A stretch of DNA of 64,000 bases from Streptococcus parasanguinis (GCA_905188195.1 CAJJKY010000003.1:1-64000); one strand, 5' to 3'. Positions 1 through 9,646 are shown, counted from the first letter of the stretch. Notes: generated by a model from the sequence alone, not told the origin. Made by a program: numbers and translations.

Positions 1-53
1 GGTGGGACAACGAAATCGAATTCTAACGAATTACCGATTTCTGTCCCACTCTC
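1..53 (+). repeat. Three-hairpin intergenic repeat, partial copy 1
   Basis: This is the distal end of a repeat seen nearly complete at 36734-36905, 41575-41748 and 46371-46544. It holds the last hairpin of the unit, whose arms are GTGGGAC and GTCCCAC with an inner CGAAATCG/CGATTTC pairing. The window edge cuts off the rest. It lies just 3' of the minus-strand gene ending at 69, where it may act as a terminator. Confidence 0.85.
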
Positions 54-68
54 TTATCTTCTGTACAT

Positions 69-620
69 TTAATCTTTGGTCAAACTTCCATCTTTTGTTT
101 GAGTCCGTGCATAAGCGATCAAGAGAAGAGAACCTGCAACAGCCACTGTTAATGCATTAAAAGAACCCGCAACAACACCTTGTAGGAAGACTTTATTGGC
201 ACTTTCCTTGTAGATCAAGACATCTCCAACCGGAGCAATCAAGCCCCAGATCACAAGGTTGGATACGATTTGAACGATGTTAAAGACAATTAATTCTTTC
301 TTTGTCACTTCCCCTTTGAATTCACCGATTTGTTTGCGGAAGAAACCAACAAAAAGTCCAAACAAACCACTTGAAATGATCCAAGTCCACCAAAGACCAC
401 CTGACATAGCATCCTTAATGGCATGACCAATCAAGCCGATTAAGAAACCGACAATCGGACCAAAAACTACACTAAAGAGAGCTTGAAGGGCATATTGCAA
501 CTGAATGCTCGTATTCGGTGCAGGTGCAGGGATTTGCAACATAGCAATCACGACAAAGAGGGCTGCTCCAACCCCAATAGCCACAACATCTTTAATTGAA
601 AATAATGATTTCTGTTTCAT
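69..620 (-). CDS. ECF transporter S-component, UPF0397 family
   Basis: This 183-residue polytopic membrane protein has the features of UPF0397 S-components: an N-terminal helix followed by the [13 protein letters not shown] segment and then [19 protein letters not shown]-components bind a small nutrient in the membrane and need a shared EcfA/EcfA'/EcfT module, which is not in this window. It starts 14 bp after the SAM hydrolase stop and is the last gene of the methionine locus. The substrate is unknown. The neighbourhood suggests methionine, SAM or a breakdown product, but that is inference. The repeat right after its stop may provide termination. Confidence 0.75.
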   Translation of the reverse strand: MKQKSLFSIKDVVAIGVGAALFVVIAMLQIPAPAPNTSIQLQYALQALFSVVFGPIVGFLIGLIGHAIKDAMSGGLWWTWIISSGLFGLFVGFFRKQIGEFKGEVTKKELIVFNIVQIVSNLVIWGLIAPVGDVLIYKESANKVFLQGVVAGSFNALTVAVAGSLLLIAYARTQTKDGSLTKD

Positions 621-634
621 TCTGATATCTCCTA

Positions 635-1483
635 TTAATTTTCCATTTTTCTAATCTCGATATGCCAAGAAGCCCCAACTCCTACATTATAGGCCTTGGC
701 AAAGGATCCCTGGTTGATGGCAAGACCAACACGGTAAAGGGAATTGATATAAAGGATTGGCTGTCCAATTCGCACGTCGGCGAAAGACTTACCGTAGGTT
801 ACTTGGTTTTGGTAAACCAGCATGTCATTGTTATAGATGGTCACTTCAAAACGTTCCCCAAATTCGGGTGCCAAATGATTGAACTCTTCCCGAGTAATGG
901 AAGTCCAGAGAGAACCAAAGCGCACATCTAGAATGTCGACTGCACCTTTAACAAGATTGTCCTCAAGAACCGTCTCAACCACTGGGATTTCCACAATATG
1001 TTCGACACTGAGTTCTGGTCCGACGTCTTCAAAACTAATATGGCCACTGGCCAACTTAGCTCCTGTATAGGCGTAGACATCACGGCCATGGAAGGTATAA
1101 GAAAACTCTGTATTGGCTCGACGATTCTTCACCTCTGAAATCTCACGGATAGCAACAATCCCTACATGTTTCTTGATAAAAGAGAGAGTTCCATTATCCG
1201 GAGTGACAATGTATTGATTTTTCGCCGTTTTAGCTACGACACTCTTTCGTTTGGAACCGACACCAGGATCGACCACCGAAACAAAGGTTGTCCCTTCTGG
1301 CCAGTAATCTACTGTCTGAAAGAGACGGTAACTCCCTTCAAAGATATTGTAGGGGGTAATATCATGAGTTAAGTGGTGAATTTTAAGGGTTGGTGATTCT
1401 TCTAAAGCAACCCCAATCATAGCTGATACTGCTCCATCCACCAAACCAAAGTCTGACTGAAGAACTAGTAAATTATTGTGCAT
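635..1483 (-). CDS. SAM hydrolase (DUF62, SAM hydroxide adenosyltransferase family)
   Basis: This 282-residue protein belongs to the DUF62 family, whose members split S-adenosylmethionine with hydroxide into adenosine and methionine and are related to fluorinase and chlorinase. Visible motifs are the N-terminal SDFG (residues 10-13), VDPGVG (71-76) with the family Asp at 72, Arg79, and FHGRD (131-135) with His132. These match the Asp/Arg/His triad described for the hydrolases. No signal peptide is seen, so it is probably cytoplasmic. Its start overlaps the end of the MptD-like gene by 11 bp, so the two are probably translated together. Placement between two ECF S-components and downstream of metNI suggests it returns methionine from SAM; which direction benefits the cell is not evident. 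Confidence 0.85.
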   Translation of the reverse strand: MHNNLLVLQSDFGLVDGAVSAMIGVALEESPTLKIHHLTHDITPYNIFEGSYRLFQTVDYWPEGTTFVSVVDPGVGSKRKSVVAKTAKNQYIVTPDNGTLSFIKKHVGIVAIREISEVKNRRANTEFSYTFHGRDVYAYTGAKLASGHISFEDVGPELSVEHIVEIPVVETVLEDNLVKGAVDILDVRFGSLWTSITREEFNHLAPEFGERFEVTIYNNDMLVYQNQVTYGKSFADVRIGQPILYINSLYRVGLAINQGSFAKAYNVGVGASWHIEIRKMEN

Positions 1484-2069
1484 CTTTATCTCCTTTTTTG
1501 GCCAATAATGGAAGAAGGATGTTCGATAGTCCCCATCCTAATCCAGCACCCAGTATGACCGTGAGGACAAACCAAGTGATGGTCGCTAGATCTGGTGATA
1601 CCATCACCCGATTGACATAGTCTATCGATTTACCACGATCCAGTAACGACATGCGGTAACTGGCTGGATAGAACCACATCATAAGAATGGGCCCTGTCGT
1701 CGCAAAGGCAAAAATAACAAAAGACAAGGCATTTCGTAAATTCGAGCGAAAACGACCACTTGAGGCGACCATCTCCGCAAAACTTCCGGCGATCAAGGCT
1801 GGAATAAAGGCCCCTGCACCATGACGCGAAAAGAGGAAGAAGGATCCGATCACGCAGCCAACTATAAAGATAGATCCAACTCCTTTTATTTTTTCTAGAT
1901 AATAGCGGTAGATCGTCCCGCCAAACAGGGCTGAAAAGGCAGGAGCATAAAACATATTTCCTTGATGATCGACCAGATTTCCAACTAAGACCCCCAGTCC
2001 AATCGCAAGAAAATAGAGGAAAATGAAGGCTCCAACTTGTTTTATTTGATTCACATTTATTCTATTCAT
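1473..2069 (-). CDS. MptD/Trep_Strep-type ECF S-component
   Basis: This 198-residue protein has five to six hydrophobic segments and no catalytic motif. Its length and pattern (GVLVGNLVD near the start, YAPAFSALFGGTIY, a long loop, and a C-terminal GAGLGWGLSNILLPLL helix) fit the Trep_Strep/MptD family of putative ECF substrate-binding components. It starts 12 bp after metI and overlaps the SAM hydrolase gene. It is the second S-component in the locus, and again no EcfA or EcfT gene is present. The family call is by resemblance and the substrate is unknown. Confidence 0.6.
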   Translation of the reverse strand: MNRINVNQIKQVGAFIFLYFLAIGLGVLVGNLVDHQGNMFYAPAFSALFGGTIYRYYLEKIKGVGSIFIVGCVIGSFFLFSRHGAGAFIPALIAGSFAEMVASSGRFRSNLRNALSFVIFAFATTGPILMMWFYPASYRMSLLDRGKSIDYVNRVMVSPDLATITWFVLTVILGAGLGWGLSNILLPLLAKKGDKDAQ

Positions 2070-2081
2070 TGGATACTGATC

Positions 2082-2774
2082 CTAACGGTGGCTAATTTTC
2101 TTCGAAAGGAAGTCCCCGATAAATTGGACCAGAACGATCAGAATCAGGATCAATAAGGTCGCCACAAAGATGACATCATTGTTAAACATGTTTTTCCCGT
2201 AGTTGATGGCCAAGGTTCCTAATCCTCCAGCACCAACGGCACCTGCCATGGCGGTTTCTCCAATCAAGGAAATGATGGTCACCGTTGTTACACGGATCAA
2301 ATCAGGAAGCCCTTCACGAAGGTAGACACCAACAATATCCCAGAAGGTTGCCCCACTTGCTTGTGCTGCTTCAATCACGCCTCCATCCAACTCGGACAAG
2401 ACTACTTGGACTTGGCGGGCAAAGAATGGAAAGACTGCCAAAGACAGTGGAACAAGGGCCGCTGTAGGGCCGATGGTATTTTTCAAGAGCAAGTAGGTCA
2501 ATGGATTAATAAAGGCCAACAAGATAATGAAAGGAATGGCGCGGAACAAGGAAGTAATCTTATCCAAAATTTGGAAAACGATTCTATTTTCGATAACACC
2601 ACCTGGACGGGTCAAGACTAACAAAAGCCCTGTCACCAAACCTAAAAATCCACCAATAATGAAGGAAATAACAGTCATGTAAAGAGTTAAGTAAATAGCG
2701 GTTCCCCATCCATACTGGCCAGACCACCCTAATTTATAGACATTTGGTAAATATGTTTGAATTAACTGGATCAT
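2082..2774 (-). CDS. metI: Methionine ABC transporter permease
   Basis: This 230-residue inner-membrane permease has five predicted helices and the binding-protein-dependent EAA loop at [14 protein letters not shown] (about residues 136-149), which contacts the MetN ATPase. Length and motif match MetI. Its start overlaps the metN stop by 4 bp (ATGA type), indicating translational coupling. Together with MetN and MetQ it forms a complete D/L-methionine importer. The downstream MptD-like gene follows at 12 bp. Confidence 0.93.
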   Translation of the reverse strand: MIQLIQTYLPNVYKLGWSGQYGWGTAIYLTLYMTVISFIIGGFLGLVTGLLLVLTRPGGVIENRIVFQILDKITSLFRAIPFIILLAFINPLTYLLLKNTIGPTAALVPLSLAVFPFFARQVQVVLSELDGGVIEAAQASGATFWDIVGVYLREGLPDLIRVTTVTIISLIGETAMAGAVGAGGLGTLAINYGKNMFNNDVIFVATLLILILIVLVQFIGDFLSKKISHR

Positions 2775-3838
2775 GCTTTTCTCCCATCTTTCACAATAGT
2801 CACGGAAACTCCTGCATTTTCTAACTCAGCTTTGGCCGTTTCCAGATTTTGATTTTCACCTGATAAGATGACCACCAACTCTCCAACAGGTGTATTATCA
2901 AGGATCTCGATGTTCCCAAATAAAATGTTGGCAGATACTTGGTACTGCTTGTAAATATCATTGATGATGGCTGTATCTGTCACAGAACCCGCATACTTGA
3001 GATGCGCTAAAATCGAGTCATCTGGCAAGTTCTTAACAATCGCTTGTTGATTGATTTTCACCATGGCTTCATCGATTCCTGTTGCAACTGTGATAAAGTC
3101 TTGCGTCAAAGCATTTTTCGGATTCGAGAAGATATCTAAAACAGACCCTTCTTCAATCAGTTCGCCATTTTGCATGACAGCTACCCGGTTGGCAATATCT
3201 TTAACAATTTGCATCTCATGGGTGATCAAGACAATGGTTAAGCCAAGTTTTTTGTTCAATTCTTGCAACAAAGCTAGAATTTGTTTGGTCGTCTTTGGAT
3301 CTAAGGCTGAAGTTGACTCATCTGAGATCAAAATTTTTGGATCGTTGGCAAGGGCACGCGCAATCGCTACCCGCTGCTTTTGCCCACCAGACAATTGTGC
3401 TGGGTAATTTTCTGAACGGTCAGCTAGACCAACCAATTCCAACAATTTTGCCACTTTCTCATTCTTTTGTTCTTTGTTTAATTTAGAATGTTTAAGAGCA
3501 AAGGCCACATTTTCTGCGACAGTCATTTGAGCCATCAAGTTGAAGTGTTGGAAAATCATTCCGATATCCCGACGTTTCTCCCGAAGGGCAGCCGGTTTTA
3601 GGGTCACCTGATCTTGATAAATCACATCTCCATCCACAATGATGGTTCCGGCACTAGGCACTTGCAAGAGATTGATCACCCGAACCAAGGTCGATTTCCC
3701 GGCTCCGGAATACCCTACAATCCCATAGATATCGCCTTCATTAATATGAATGGTCACATCTTTGACGGCTTGGATCTGACGTTTCTTTTGCTGGAAGGTC
3801 ACATCAATGTGGTCCAGCTGAATCATTGCTTTACTCAT
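2771..3838 (-). CDS. metN: Methionine ABC transporter ATP-binding protein
   Basis: This 355-residue ABC ATPase has Walker [10 protein letters not shown] (residues 42-50), signature LSGGQ (149-153), Walker B ILISDE (169-174) and the switch histidine in ITHEM. A C-terminal region of about 80 residues (ILFGNIEIL onward) corresponds to the NIL/ACT-like domain that senses methionine in MetN proteins and inhibits transport when methionine is high. Its start overlaps the end of the preceding M20 peptidase gene by 8 bp. Confidence 0.95.
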   Translation of the reverse strand: MSKAMIQLDHIDVTFQQKKRQIQAVKDVTIHINEGDIYGIVGYSGAGKSTLVRVINLLQVPSAGTIIVDGDVIYQDQVTLKPAALREKRRDIGMIFQHFNLMAQMTVAENVAFALKHSKLNKEQKNEKVAKLLELVGLADRSENYPAQLSGGQKQRVAIARALANDPKILISDESTSALDPKTTKQILALLQELNKKLGLTIVLITHEMQIVKDIANRVAVMQNGELIEEGSVLDIFSNPKNALTQDFITVATGIDEAMVKINQQAIVKNLPDDSILAHLKYAGSVTDTAIINDIYKQYQVSANILFGNIEILDNTPVGELVVILSGENQNLETAKAELENAGVSVTIVKDGRKA

Positions 3839-5204
3839 AACTTGCTATTAACTCCTTTATCAATTCAATATGGGTGTAATAATCGGCGATTTTCACATTT
3901 TCGTCGCCCCCATGATCACGGCTATTGGCATTGCCAATTCCAAAGGCTGCCATCGGCACCTGCAAAGCCTCAAATACCGTATGCATGGGCCCTGTCCCCG
4001 CTGTTGTTGGAAGAACAGAAACTCCTTCTCTATAGAAATCTTTGGCCAGCCGAATGACATTTAAAATCGATGGGGCACTCATATCACTTCGGTAACTCAT
4101 TTCACCGAGAGTATAGACCAATTCGACCTGATCATAACCGTTCTTCTTCAATTGTTGCTTGATCTTTTCTAAGATATCCTTGGGATCCAGTCCAGGAACC
4201 AAACGCACCTCCATCTTGGCACGTGCCTCTGCCGGAAGAATCGTTTTAACACCTTGGCCTTGGTAACCAGAGCCAAAGCCTTCAATATTCAGGGCTGGTT
4301 CAAAATAGAAACGGCGCAGGAATTCTTTTCGATCTTCCTTCAAGATTGGAAGGGTTAGACCATAGGTTTCCGCTACATCTTCTGGTCCTTTGTTGGCATA
4401 TTGCTCGATCAAAGCTAGTTCGCGTTCATTGGGTTCTTGGATCTGATCATAAATCCCATCCACCAAGATTCGGCCTTCTTTGTCACGAAGACTGGCGATG
4501 GCATTTAACAAATACCAAGAAGCAGAGTCCACCACGCCACCATAGCTGGAATGGATATCCACTTCTGCACTCTTCACCACCATATCAAATGTGACGATCC
4601 CTTTGCTACCACCGGAAATTTCCAACTGACCCTGATTATTTCGGGTACCTTGTTCCCACACTAAGAGGTCTGCCCCACGCAAGTGTTTCTTATGTTTGGC
4701 CAAGTATTTATCCAAGTCAGTCGATGCAGACTCCTCTGCCCCTTCGATAATAAAGGTGATATTGACTGGCAAATCGCCACTTTCACGAATGTATTTTCGA
4801 AGAGCTGTGAGACGAGCTGTGATATGCCCCTTATCATCATCAACCCCTCGACCGTACATGGTTCCATAATGAACTGACAAGGTGAAGGGATCTCCCGTCC
4901 AAGGTTGGTCTCCATCAGCTGGTACCGTATCATAGTGGTTATAAAAAATGATGGTTTTGGCTTCAGGATTTGGCGAGAAAAATTTGGCAATCACAAAAGG
5001 AGCTGTATAGCTATCATCCACTTCGACTTTGGCTCCTGCAGCTGTAAAAATTTCCCCCAAATAGTTGGCCACTTCCTTGAGACCAACTTGTTGGGCAAAG
5101 ATGGATTTTTTTGAAATCAAGGTTCGCAACACTTCAAAATAATGTTGTGCGACCTCATCATTTTCAAATTTACGGATTTGTTCCGCTTCTGTTGCAAAAG
5201 GCAT
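3831..5204 (-). CDS. M20 family metallopeptidase in the met operon
   Basis: This 457-residue protein is a zinc-dependent M20 exopeptidase/deacylase. Visible motifs are [10 protein letters not shown] (His90, Asp92), GRGVDDDKG with the bridging Asp near residue 122, the catalytic EGAEES pair, and a C-terminal GGDEN segment near the last metal ligand. No signal peptide is seen. The gene sits between metQ and metN, an order I recall from pneumococcus. It may release methionine from imported dipeptides or N-acyl forms; the specificity is inferred from position only. Confidence 0.85.
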   Translation of the reverse strand: MPFATEAEQIRKFENDEVAQHYFEVLRTLISKKSIFAQQVGLKEVANYLGEIFTAAGAKVEVDDSYTAPFVIAKFFSPNPEAKTIIFYNHYDTVPADGDQPWTGDPFTLSVHYGTMYGRGVDDDKGHITARLTALRKYIRESGDLPVNITFIIEGAEESASTDLDKYLAKHKKHLRGADLLVWEQGTRNNQGQLEISGGSKGIVTFDMVVKSAEVDIHSSYGGVVDSASWYLLNAIASLRDKEGRILVDGIYDQIQEPNERELALIEQYANKGPEDVAETYGLTLPILKEDRKEFLRRFYFEPALNIEGFGSGYQGQGVKTILPAEARAKMEVRLVPGLDPKDILEKIKQQLKKNGYDQVELVYTLGEMSYRSDMSAPSILNVIRLAKDFYREGVSVLPTTAGTGPMHTVFEALQVPMAAFGIGNANSRDHGGDENVKIADYYTHIELIKELIASYE

Positions 5205-5276
5205 GCATTCCTCCTAATACACGATAAGAGGTAGAGAATTGCTTCTCCACCTCCTTCATACACTTGAGATCAAATC

Positions 5277-6140
5277 TTAGAAGACTGGTTGGTCCATTCC
5301 TTCTGAAGATTCTTCGATCACTTTCTTCACATTGTCTTTGTGATAGGCTTTGATGATTTCTTTGATTGCTTTTGCTTTATCAGATTTTTCCCAATCTTTC
5401 TTAGCAGCGATCACGTTGTACCATTGTTTTGAGTTGTTGTCTTTCTTTTCAACATAGATAGCTTTTTTGAAATCAACGCCTGCTTCACGAACGAAGGTAT
5501 TGTTGATGACAGCAGCATCTACTGAAGGAAGAGCAGAAGGCGTTTGAGAAGCATCCAATTCAGAAATCTTCAAATCTTTTGAATTTTCTTTGATGTTTGA
5601 TACGTTTGCCAATTGTCCATCTTTGGTATCCAATTTAATCAAACCTGCTGATTGCAAGACATACAAGGCACGGCTTTCATTTGTTGGGTCATTTGGTACA
5701 GCGATTGTTCCACCTTTAGGAATTTCTTTAATTGAAGTGTATTTGTTTTTACCGTTTTCTGTACCAGAGTAAAGACGGATTGGAGCGATGTAGGTATCTG
5801 CTACTGCAACAAGGGCATTGTCGTTTTTAGAGTTCCAGTTATCAAGGAAGTTGTAGTGTTGGAAAGCATTGATGTCCACGCTACCATCTTTTACAGCCAC
5901 GTTTGGTTGTGAGTAGTCTGTAAATTGAGTGAATTCCAATTTGATTCCTGTTTTAGCGTCATCCAAGTTCTTTTGAACTTGATCCCAACGAGCTTTTTCA
6001 GTGTCGCTCAAAGTCATAACACCCACTTTTACAGTTGTTTCACCATCTTTGCTAGATGATTTTGAAGAACCACATGCTGCAAGAACAAATGTTGCAATAG
6101 CTGCAAGAGCTGTTAAACCAAGAATTTTTTTCAATTTCAT
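5277..6140 (-). CDS. metQ: Methionine-binding lipoprotein
   Basis: This 287-residue lipoprotein has a typical signal peptide and lipobox LAAC (lipidated Cys23) followed by a Ser/Lys-rich linker. The body matches the NlpA/MetQ family: VGVMTLSDTEKARWDQVQKNL, NAFQHYNFLDNWN and VPNDPTNESRALYVLQSAGLI. It captures methionine outside the membrane for MetNI. It lies 24 bp downstream of the cystine-type binding protein gene and 72 bp upstream of the M20 peptidase gene. No terminator is visible in either gap. Confidence 0.93.
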   Translation of the reverse strand: MKLKKILGLTALAAIATFVLAACGSSKSSSKDGETTVKVGVMTLSDTEKARWDQVQKNLDDAKTGIKLEFTQFTDYSQPNVAVKDGSVDINAFQHYNFLDNWNSKNDNALVAVADTYIAPIRLYSGTENGKNKYTSIKEIPKGGTIAVPNDPTNESRALYVLQSAGLIKLDTKDGQLANVSNIKENSKDLKISELDASQTPSALPSVDAAVINNTFVREAGVDFKKAIYVEKKDNNSKQWYNVIAAKKDWEKSDKAKAIKEIIKAYHKDNVKKVIEESSEGMDQPVF

Positions 6141-6164
6141 TTTGAAGTCTCCTTTAATTAAATA

Positions 6165-6992
6165 TTATTCTTTAATATCTTTTGCTTCTGGTAGATAAAC
6201 TCCACCAAAGTATTTTTTAGACAGTTTTTCAAGGGTTCCATTGTCATAGAGTTCCTTGATACGTTTGTTGACAAATTTTTGAAGATCTTTATCTTCTTTT
6301 GCAATAATTGGATACACATAAGGTTGTTGGTCGCTTGGAAGTTCGATAACTTTCAAGTTGTCATAGCCTTGATCACGAATGATGGTATCTACTGAGATCC
6401 GTTCGAAGATCTTGTAATCTGTACGACCATCCGCTAGATTAGCCATGATGGTTTGAATGGTTCCATCTGTGTATTGCAAGTCAGTTGGATTATCTGAATG
6501 TTTTTTATTGTAATCTTCTAATTGTTTAGCAGTAGATGTTCCTTGAACAACTTCTGTTTTCTTGCCACCAATGTCATCCAAAGATTTAATAGAAGAATCT
6601 TTTGGTACGACCAATACTAGTGGATTACGAGCATATGGATTTGGATAGAGGTATTTTTCTTCCCGCTCTTTTGAGTAGCTAATGTTGTTGGCACCGATTT
6701 GGAAACGGTCACTATCTAAGCCAGCGAAGACTGAAGACCACTCTGTTTTGTTAAAGTTTACTTCATATTTGTCTGAACCTTTGAAGATTTCACGCAAAAC
6801 TTCGATTTCATAACCGGTTAGCTTGCCGTCTTTTTCTTCGTAAGAGAAGGGTTTGGTTGTTCCAACAGTACCAACTTCAATGGTTTTCTTCCCACTGGCT
6901 GATTTACCAGATGAACATGCTACTAAAGCACTGGTTGCAAGGACTGCAACTAATCCTAAAGCAGAATACTTAATCACTTTTTTTAGATTCAT
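6165..6992 (-). CDS. Amino acid ABC transporter substrate-binding lipoprotein (cystine/TcyA type)
   Basis: This 275-residue lipoprotein has lipobox LVAC (Cys26) and an SBP family 3 body: [26 protein letters not shown], then [21 protein letters not shown], then [10 protein letters not shown]. The sequence fits polar amino acid or cystine binders such as TcyA. No cognate permease or ATPase is nearby, so it must use one encoded elsewhere or share one. A TGATA-N9-TATCA site at 7097-7115 and a possible promoter at 7048-7077 lie upstream, which supports control by the streptococcal cysteine regulator. metQ follows at 24 bp. Confidence 0.85.
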   Translation of the reverse strand: MNLKKVIKYSALGLVAVLATSALVACSSGKSASGKKTIEVGTVGTTKPFSYEEKDGKLTGYEIEVLREIFKGSDKYEVNFNKTEWSSVFAGLDSDRFQIGANNISYSKEREEKYLYPNPYARNPLVLVVPKDSSIKSLDDIGGKKTEVVQGTSTAKQLEDYNKKHSDNPTDLQYTDGTIQTIMANLADGRTDYKIFERISVDTIIRDQGYDNLKVIELPSDQQPYVYPIIAKEDKDLQKFVNKRIKELYDNGTLEKLSKKYFGGVYLPEAKDIKE

Positions 6993-7047
6993 AGGATCTC
7001 CTTATTCGTTTCAGGCACATAAAAAGCCATTTTAAAAGTATTTTTTA

Positions 7048-7077
7048 ATTTTATCAAAAAAGCATTTACTTGCCCAA
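7048..7077 (-). promoter_or_regulatory. Candidate internal promoter before the cystine-type SBP gene
   Basis: Read on the minus strand there is a -35-like TTGGGC (7072-7077), an 18-bp spacer and a -10 TAAAAT (7048-7053). The predicted start near 7041 puts the centre of the TGATA-N9-TATCA dyad at about -65, the usual distance for a LysR-type activator. The -35 is weak, as expected for an activated promoter. Confidence 0.5.
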
Positions 7078-7096
7078 TATATATTTTTTATGGAGG

Positions 7097-7115
7097 TGAT
7101 AGTTTTTCTTTATCA
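7097..7115. promoter_or_regulatory. CysR/CmbR-type box
   Basis: The sequence is TGATA, exactly nine bases, then TATCA. It overlaps the stop codon of the upstream amidohydrolase gene. The streptococcal CysR (CmbR) consensus, as I recall it, is TGATA-N9-TATCA with a further TGATA a few bases on. The third half-site is not visible here, so this would be a minimal site. Confidence 0.6.
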
Positions 7116-8258
7116 CACTTCTTTGGCTTTAAAATACCGCAATAAAGCTTGCGCATTTTCAACATAATAGGGAACCGAAACCTCAAAGGCTGCATCATCG
7201 ATGGTCATGTGATCATGATGGAGGTCTGGCGCATCCGGCTCTCCATTCGAACCAATAAAGGCAAAGACTCCAGGAATTCGCTCTTGGTAAAAGGCGAAGT
7301 CTTCTCCAGCTGTAGAAGGATTTGCTGGAATCACTTCAGCCAAGCCTTGTGAAGCTTCCCAAACCACTTTCGTCAATTCCTCATCATTAAAGGTAACGGG
7401 CGGTGTCACACCCCACTCAAAAGCCACATCTACTTCCAGACTTTCTGCAATGTGTCGAATGATGGAAATAAAATGTGCCTTCAAGTCTCTTTGCACACTT
7501 GGATTAAAAGAACGAATGGTTCCTTCAAAATAGCCTGATTTTGGGAGCACATTCCAGGTTGAGCCCACATCCAGGTGCGTAATGGACAAAACAGCTGTTT
7601 CAAAGGGAGAAACGGTCCGTGAAATTAATAATTGTACATTCTGAACCATGGTTGTGACGGCCGTTACAGTGTCAACTCCCAAATCTGGTCTTGCGGCATG
7701 ACTACTAACCCCTGTCACGGTAACCTTGAATTTCTCAACCCCTGCCATCATAGCTCCAGCATTCAAAGCAAGTTGCCCTGCTTTTAGCTGAGGAATGTTG
7801 TGAAAACCAATAATTCCTTGAACATCCTCCAACAGTCCTGTTGCCAAAACGTCAGAAGCACCTTCTGAGATTTCTTCTGCTGGTTGAAAGATCAAGCGAA
7901 CGGTCCCTTCAAGCTGGTCTTCTTTTTCCTTGAGAAGAGCTGCTGCTCCCAGAAGACTGGTTTGATGAAAATCATGGCCACAGGCATGCATGACTCCTGG
8001 ATTCTGACTTTGGTAGGGCAGATTCGTTTGTTCCAAAATCGGAAGGGCATCGATATCTGCTCGAAGTGCCACCACCGGTTGGCCGGACCCAATTTCTGCA
8101 ATCAGACCCGTTTTTAATCCACTCTCTAAAATACGAATCCCCAACTCTTCTAAACGCTCTTTTAGAAAGGCGGTTGTCTGGTATTCTTGACCAGACAATT
8201 CCGGGTGTTGGTGGATATAGTGGCGAATCTCTGCTAACTCTTCATAAGAAAAAGACAC
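7113..8258 (-). CDS. M20D amidohydrolase (HipO/N-acyl-amino-acid hydrolase type)
   Basis: This 381-residue zinc amidohydrolase shows the M20D motifs ALRADIDALPI, MHACGHDFHQ (metal-binding Cys and His), the catalytic FQPAEE pair, and a C-terminal HHDHM. The start is a GTG at 8258, preceded by AAGGAG with a rather long gap. It is the first gene behind the MET-box promoter, 120 bp upstream of the cystine-type SBP gene. Relatives remove acyl groups from amino acids, so an N-acyl-methionine or N-acyl-cysteine substrate is plausible here but unproven. Confidence 0.85.
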   Translation of the reverse strand: MSFSYEELAEIRHYIHQHPELSGQEYQTTAFLKERLEELGIRILESGLKTGLIAEIGSGQPVVALRADIDALPILEQTNLPYQSQNPGVMHACGHDFHQTSLLGAAALLKEKEDQLEGTVRLIFQPAEEISEGASDVLATGLLEDVQGIIGFHNIPQLKAGQLALNAGAMMAGVEKFKVTVTGVSSHAARPDLGVDTVTAVTTMVQNVQLLISRTVSPFETAVLSITHLDVGSTWNVLPKSGYFEGTIRSFNPSVQRDLKAHFISIIRHIAESLEVDVAFEWGVTPPVTFNDEELTKVVWEASQGLAEVIPANPSTAGEDFAFYQERIPGVFAFIGSNGEPDAPDLHHDHMTIDDAAFEVSVPYYVENAQALLRYFKAKEV

Positions 8259-8288
8259 AAGCCTTCATCTCCTTTCAAACTTAAAATT

Positions 8289-8318
8289 ATTTTATCACTA
8301 ATAGGTGTTTCCGTCTAA
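8289..8318 (-). promoter_or_regulatory. Promoter of the MET-box-controlled locus
   Basis: On the minus strand a -35-like TTAGAC (8313-8318), an 18-bp spacer and a -10 TAAAAT (8289-8294) precede the GTG start at 8258. The expected start of transcription is near 8281, leaving a short leader that contains the ribosome-binding site. Confidence 0.6.
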
Positions 8319-8339
8319 TTCCTGTTTCTTGGGTTTTGA

Positions 8340-8356
8340 TATAGTTTCAAACTATA
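8340..8356. promoter_or_regulatory. MET-box (MtaR/MetR operator)
   Basis: TATAGTTTCAAACTATA is a perfect 17-bp palindrome that equals the streptococcal MET-box consensus (TATAGTTTSAAACTATA) recognised by the LysR-type methionine regulator MtaR/MetR. Its centre lies about 67 bp upstream of the predicted start of transcription, where such activators bind. Confidence 0.88.
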
Positions 8357-8391
8357 GATAAAAACACTCCTAGATACATGTCCTTGGAGTG
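8357..8391 (-). terminator. Terminator of the lipoprotein gene
   Basis: CACTCC (8365-8370) pairs with GGAGTG (8386-8391). On the minus strand the stem is followed by TTTTTATC. It separates the lipoprotein gene from the MET-box promoter. Confidence 0.65.
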
Positions 8392-8403
8392 CCAACTTCC
8401 GCA

Positions 8404-9492
8404 TTAAGAAAGATTTCCCTCGAATTTTTCCATTAAGCTATCACTATTATAGGCTTTTTCTACTTCCCATTTGCCATCTTTCTTAACAAAGGTCAACTGG
8501 TAGTCGTACCGATCCGGCGTCGTCAAGGGGCGATCTGCAAGAGAAGCCATCATTTCCTCTCTATAGGCTTTGTTTTGAGCCTGATTCGCCTCGATAATCC
8601 CTGGATAGTCTTTTCGATGTTCCTGATAGAAGGTCTGCATGTGGTTTAAGATCGTCTTTTCCATGCTGACCGTCTCAGGATTTAGACTAATGACCACCTT
8701 GTCCGGGAGATATTGTTTAACCTTATAGGTTAATTTCGCACGCTTAGCATTTTCTTTTTCATAAGCATCGATAAACTGGGTCACTTCTTCTTCAGGGAAT
8801 TGGTAATCATGCAATTGACGAGTAAAATCAGCCGCAAATTTCGCACGGAAATCACTGCGTTCCTTTTTCAAATCAGTTCCCAAAACAAAAGCGTCATCCT
8901 TTTTGACCTTTCGTTGGCCACTAAAGTAAACTTGATTGATGTATTCATCTGCTAGAATAGTGGAAGCTTCCACCTTATCCTCATACTGAGAAGAATCCAC
9001 CGCAAATTTTAAAGGCTTGGATTTTTTATCAGAGCTATAGTTTTTTCGTTCATACTGCACTTCGTACTTCTTGCCTTTTTCGACTGGAAAAACGATATAG
9101 CCGGTTAATTTTTTATCCTGGGCCAACTGATCACTCTTGAGCAGTTGGAAGGCTTCACTGTGGTCATAAATTCCTGACTGCAATTTGACCTTGTTATTAT
9201 CTGCATCGTAAATGGTGATATCTGAATCTGACACGTTGATAGATTCTTTGGCAACATTTTTAAATTCTAATTGAAGGGCTAAATAGGTTCCGTCTTCTGA
9301 GTCATTGAGGACAGGTGGTTTGATGTATTGCCCTCCTTTTAAACTCACCTCGACTTGACCGTCAGATGCAGAGCTTTTCGCTGCTTTTTCTGTCTTTGCT
9401 TGCTGCGAATTGGTCTTTTGAGCATCAGTCCCACAAGCCGCTAAACTCAAGGTCGCTACAGCAAATAGGGTCCATTTAAAAATCTTTTTCAT
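8404..9492 (-). CDS. Cell-surface lipoprotein with DUF4352- and DUF5105-like regions
   Basis: This protein of about 362 residues has a signal peptide and lipobox LAAC. A Ser/Lys/Ala-rich linker leads to a beta-rich domain (EVSLKGGQYIKPPVL to about residue 165) resembling DUF4352-type telokin-like domains. The C-terminal half is helical and charged and resembles DUF5105. I chose the ATG at 9492 because AAGGAG lies six bases before it and directly abuts the alternative ATG at 9498. The function is unknown. It has its own terminator and is not obviously linked to its neighbours. Confidence 0.75.
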   Translation of the reverse strand: MKKIFKWTLFAVATLSLAACGTDAQKTNSQQAKTEKAAKSSASDGQVEVSLKGGQYIKPPVLNDSEDGTYLALQLEFKNVAKESINVSDSDITIYDADNNKVKLQSGIYDHSEAFQLLKSDQLAQDKKLTGYIVFPVEKGKKYEVQYERKNYSSDKKSKPLKFAVDSSQYEDKVEASTILADEYINQVYFSGQRKVKKDDAFVLGTDLKKERSDFRAKFAADFTRQLHDYQFPEEEVTQFIDAYEKENAKRAKLTYKVKQYLPDKVVISLNPETVSMEKTILNHMQTFYQEHRKDYPGIIEANQAQNKAYREEMMASLADRPLTTPDRYDYQLTFVKKDGKWEVEKAYNSDSLMEKFEGNLS

Positions 9493-9590
9493 CCTCATCT
9501 CCTTAAAAAAGTTTTGTTCTATTTTAACATCTTTTTCTATCTATGTATACGCTATATAGTGATAACTCTCCCTCAGAGGGCGAGGATCAC

Positions 9591-9622
9591 AAAAAGGCCA
9601 AGACCTTCGTCTCAACCTTTTA
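9591..9622 (-). terminator. Terminator after the EamA permease gene
   Basis: AAAGG..AGAC and GTCT..CCTTT form an interrupted stem around a CTTC loop. On the minus strand it is followed by TTTTTGTG. Confidence 0.6.
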
Positions 9623-9646
9623 ACTGAAAAATAATTGATCTTGGTT

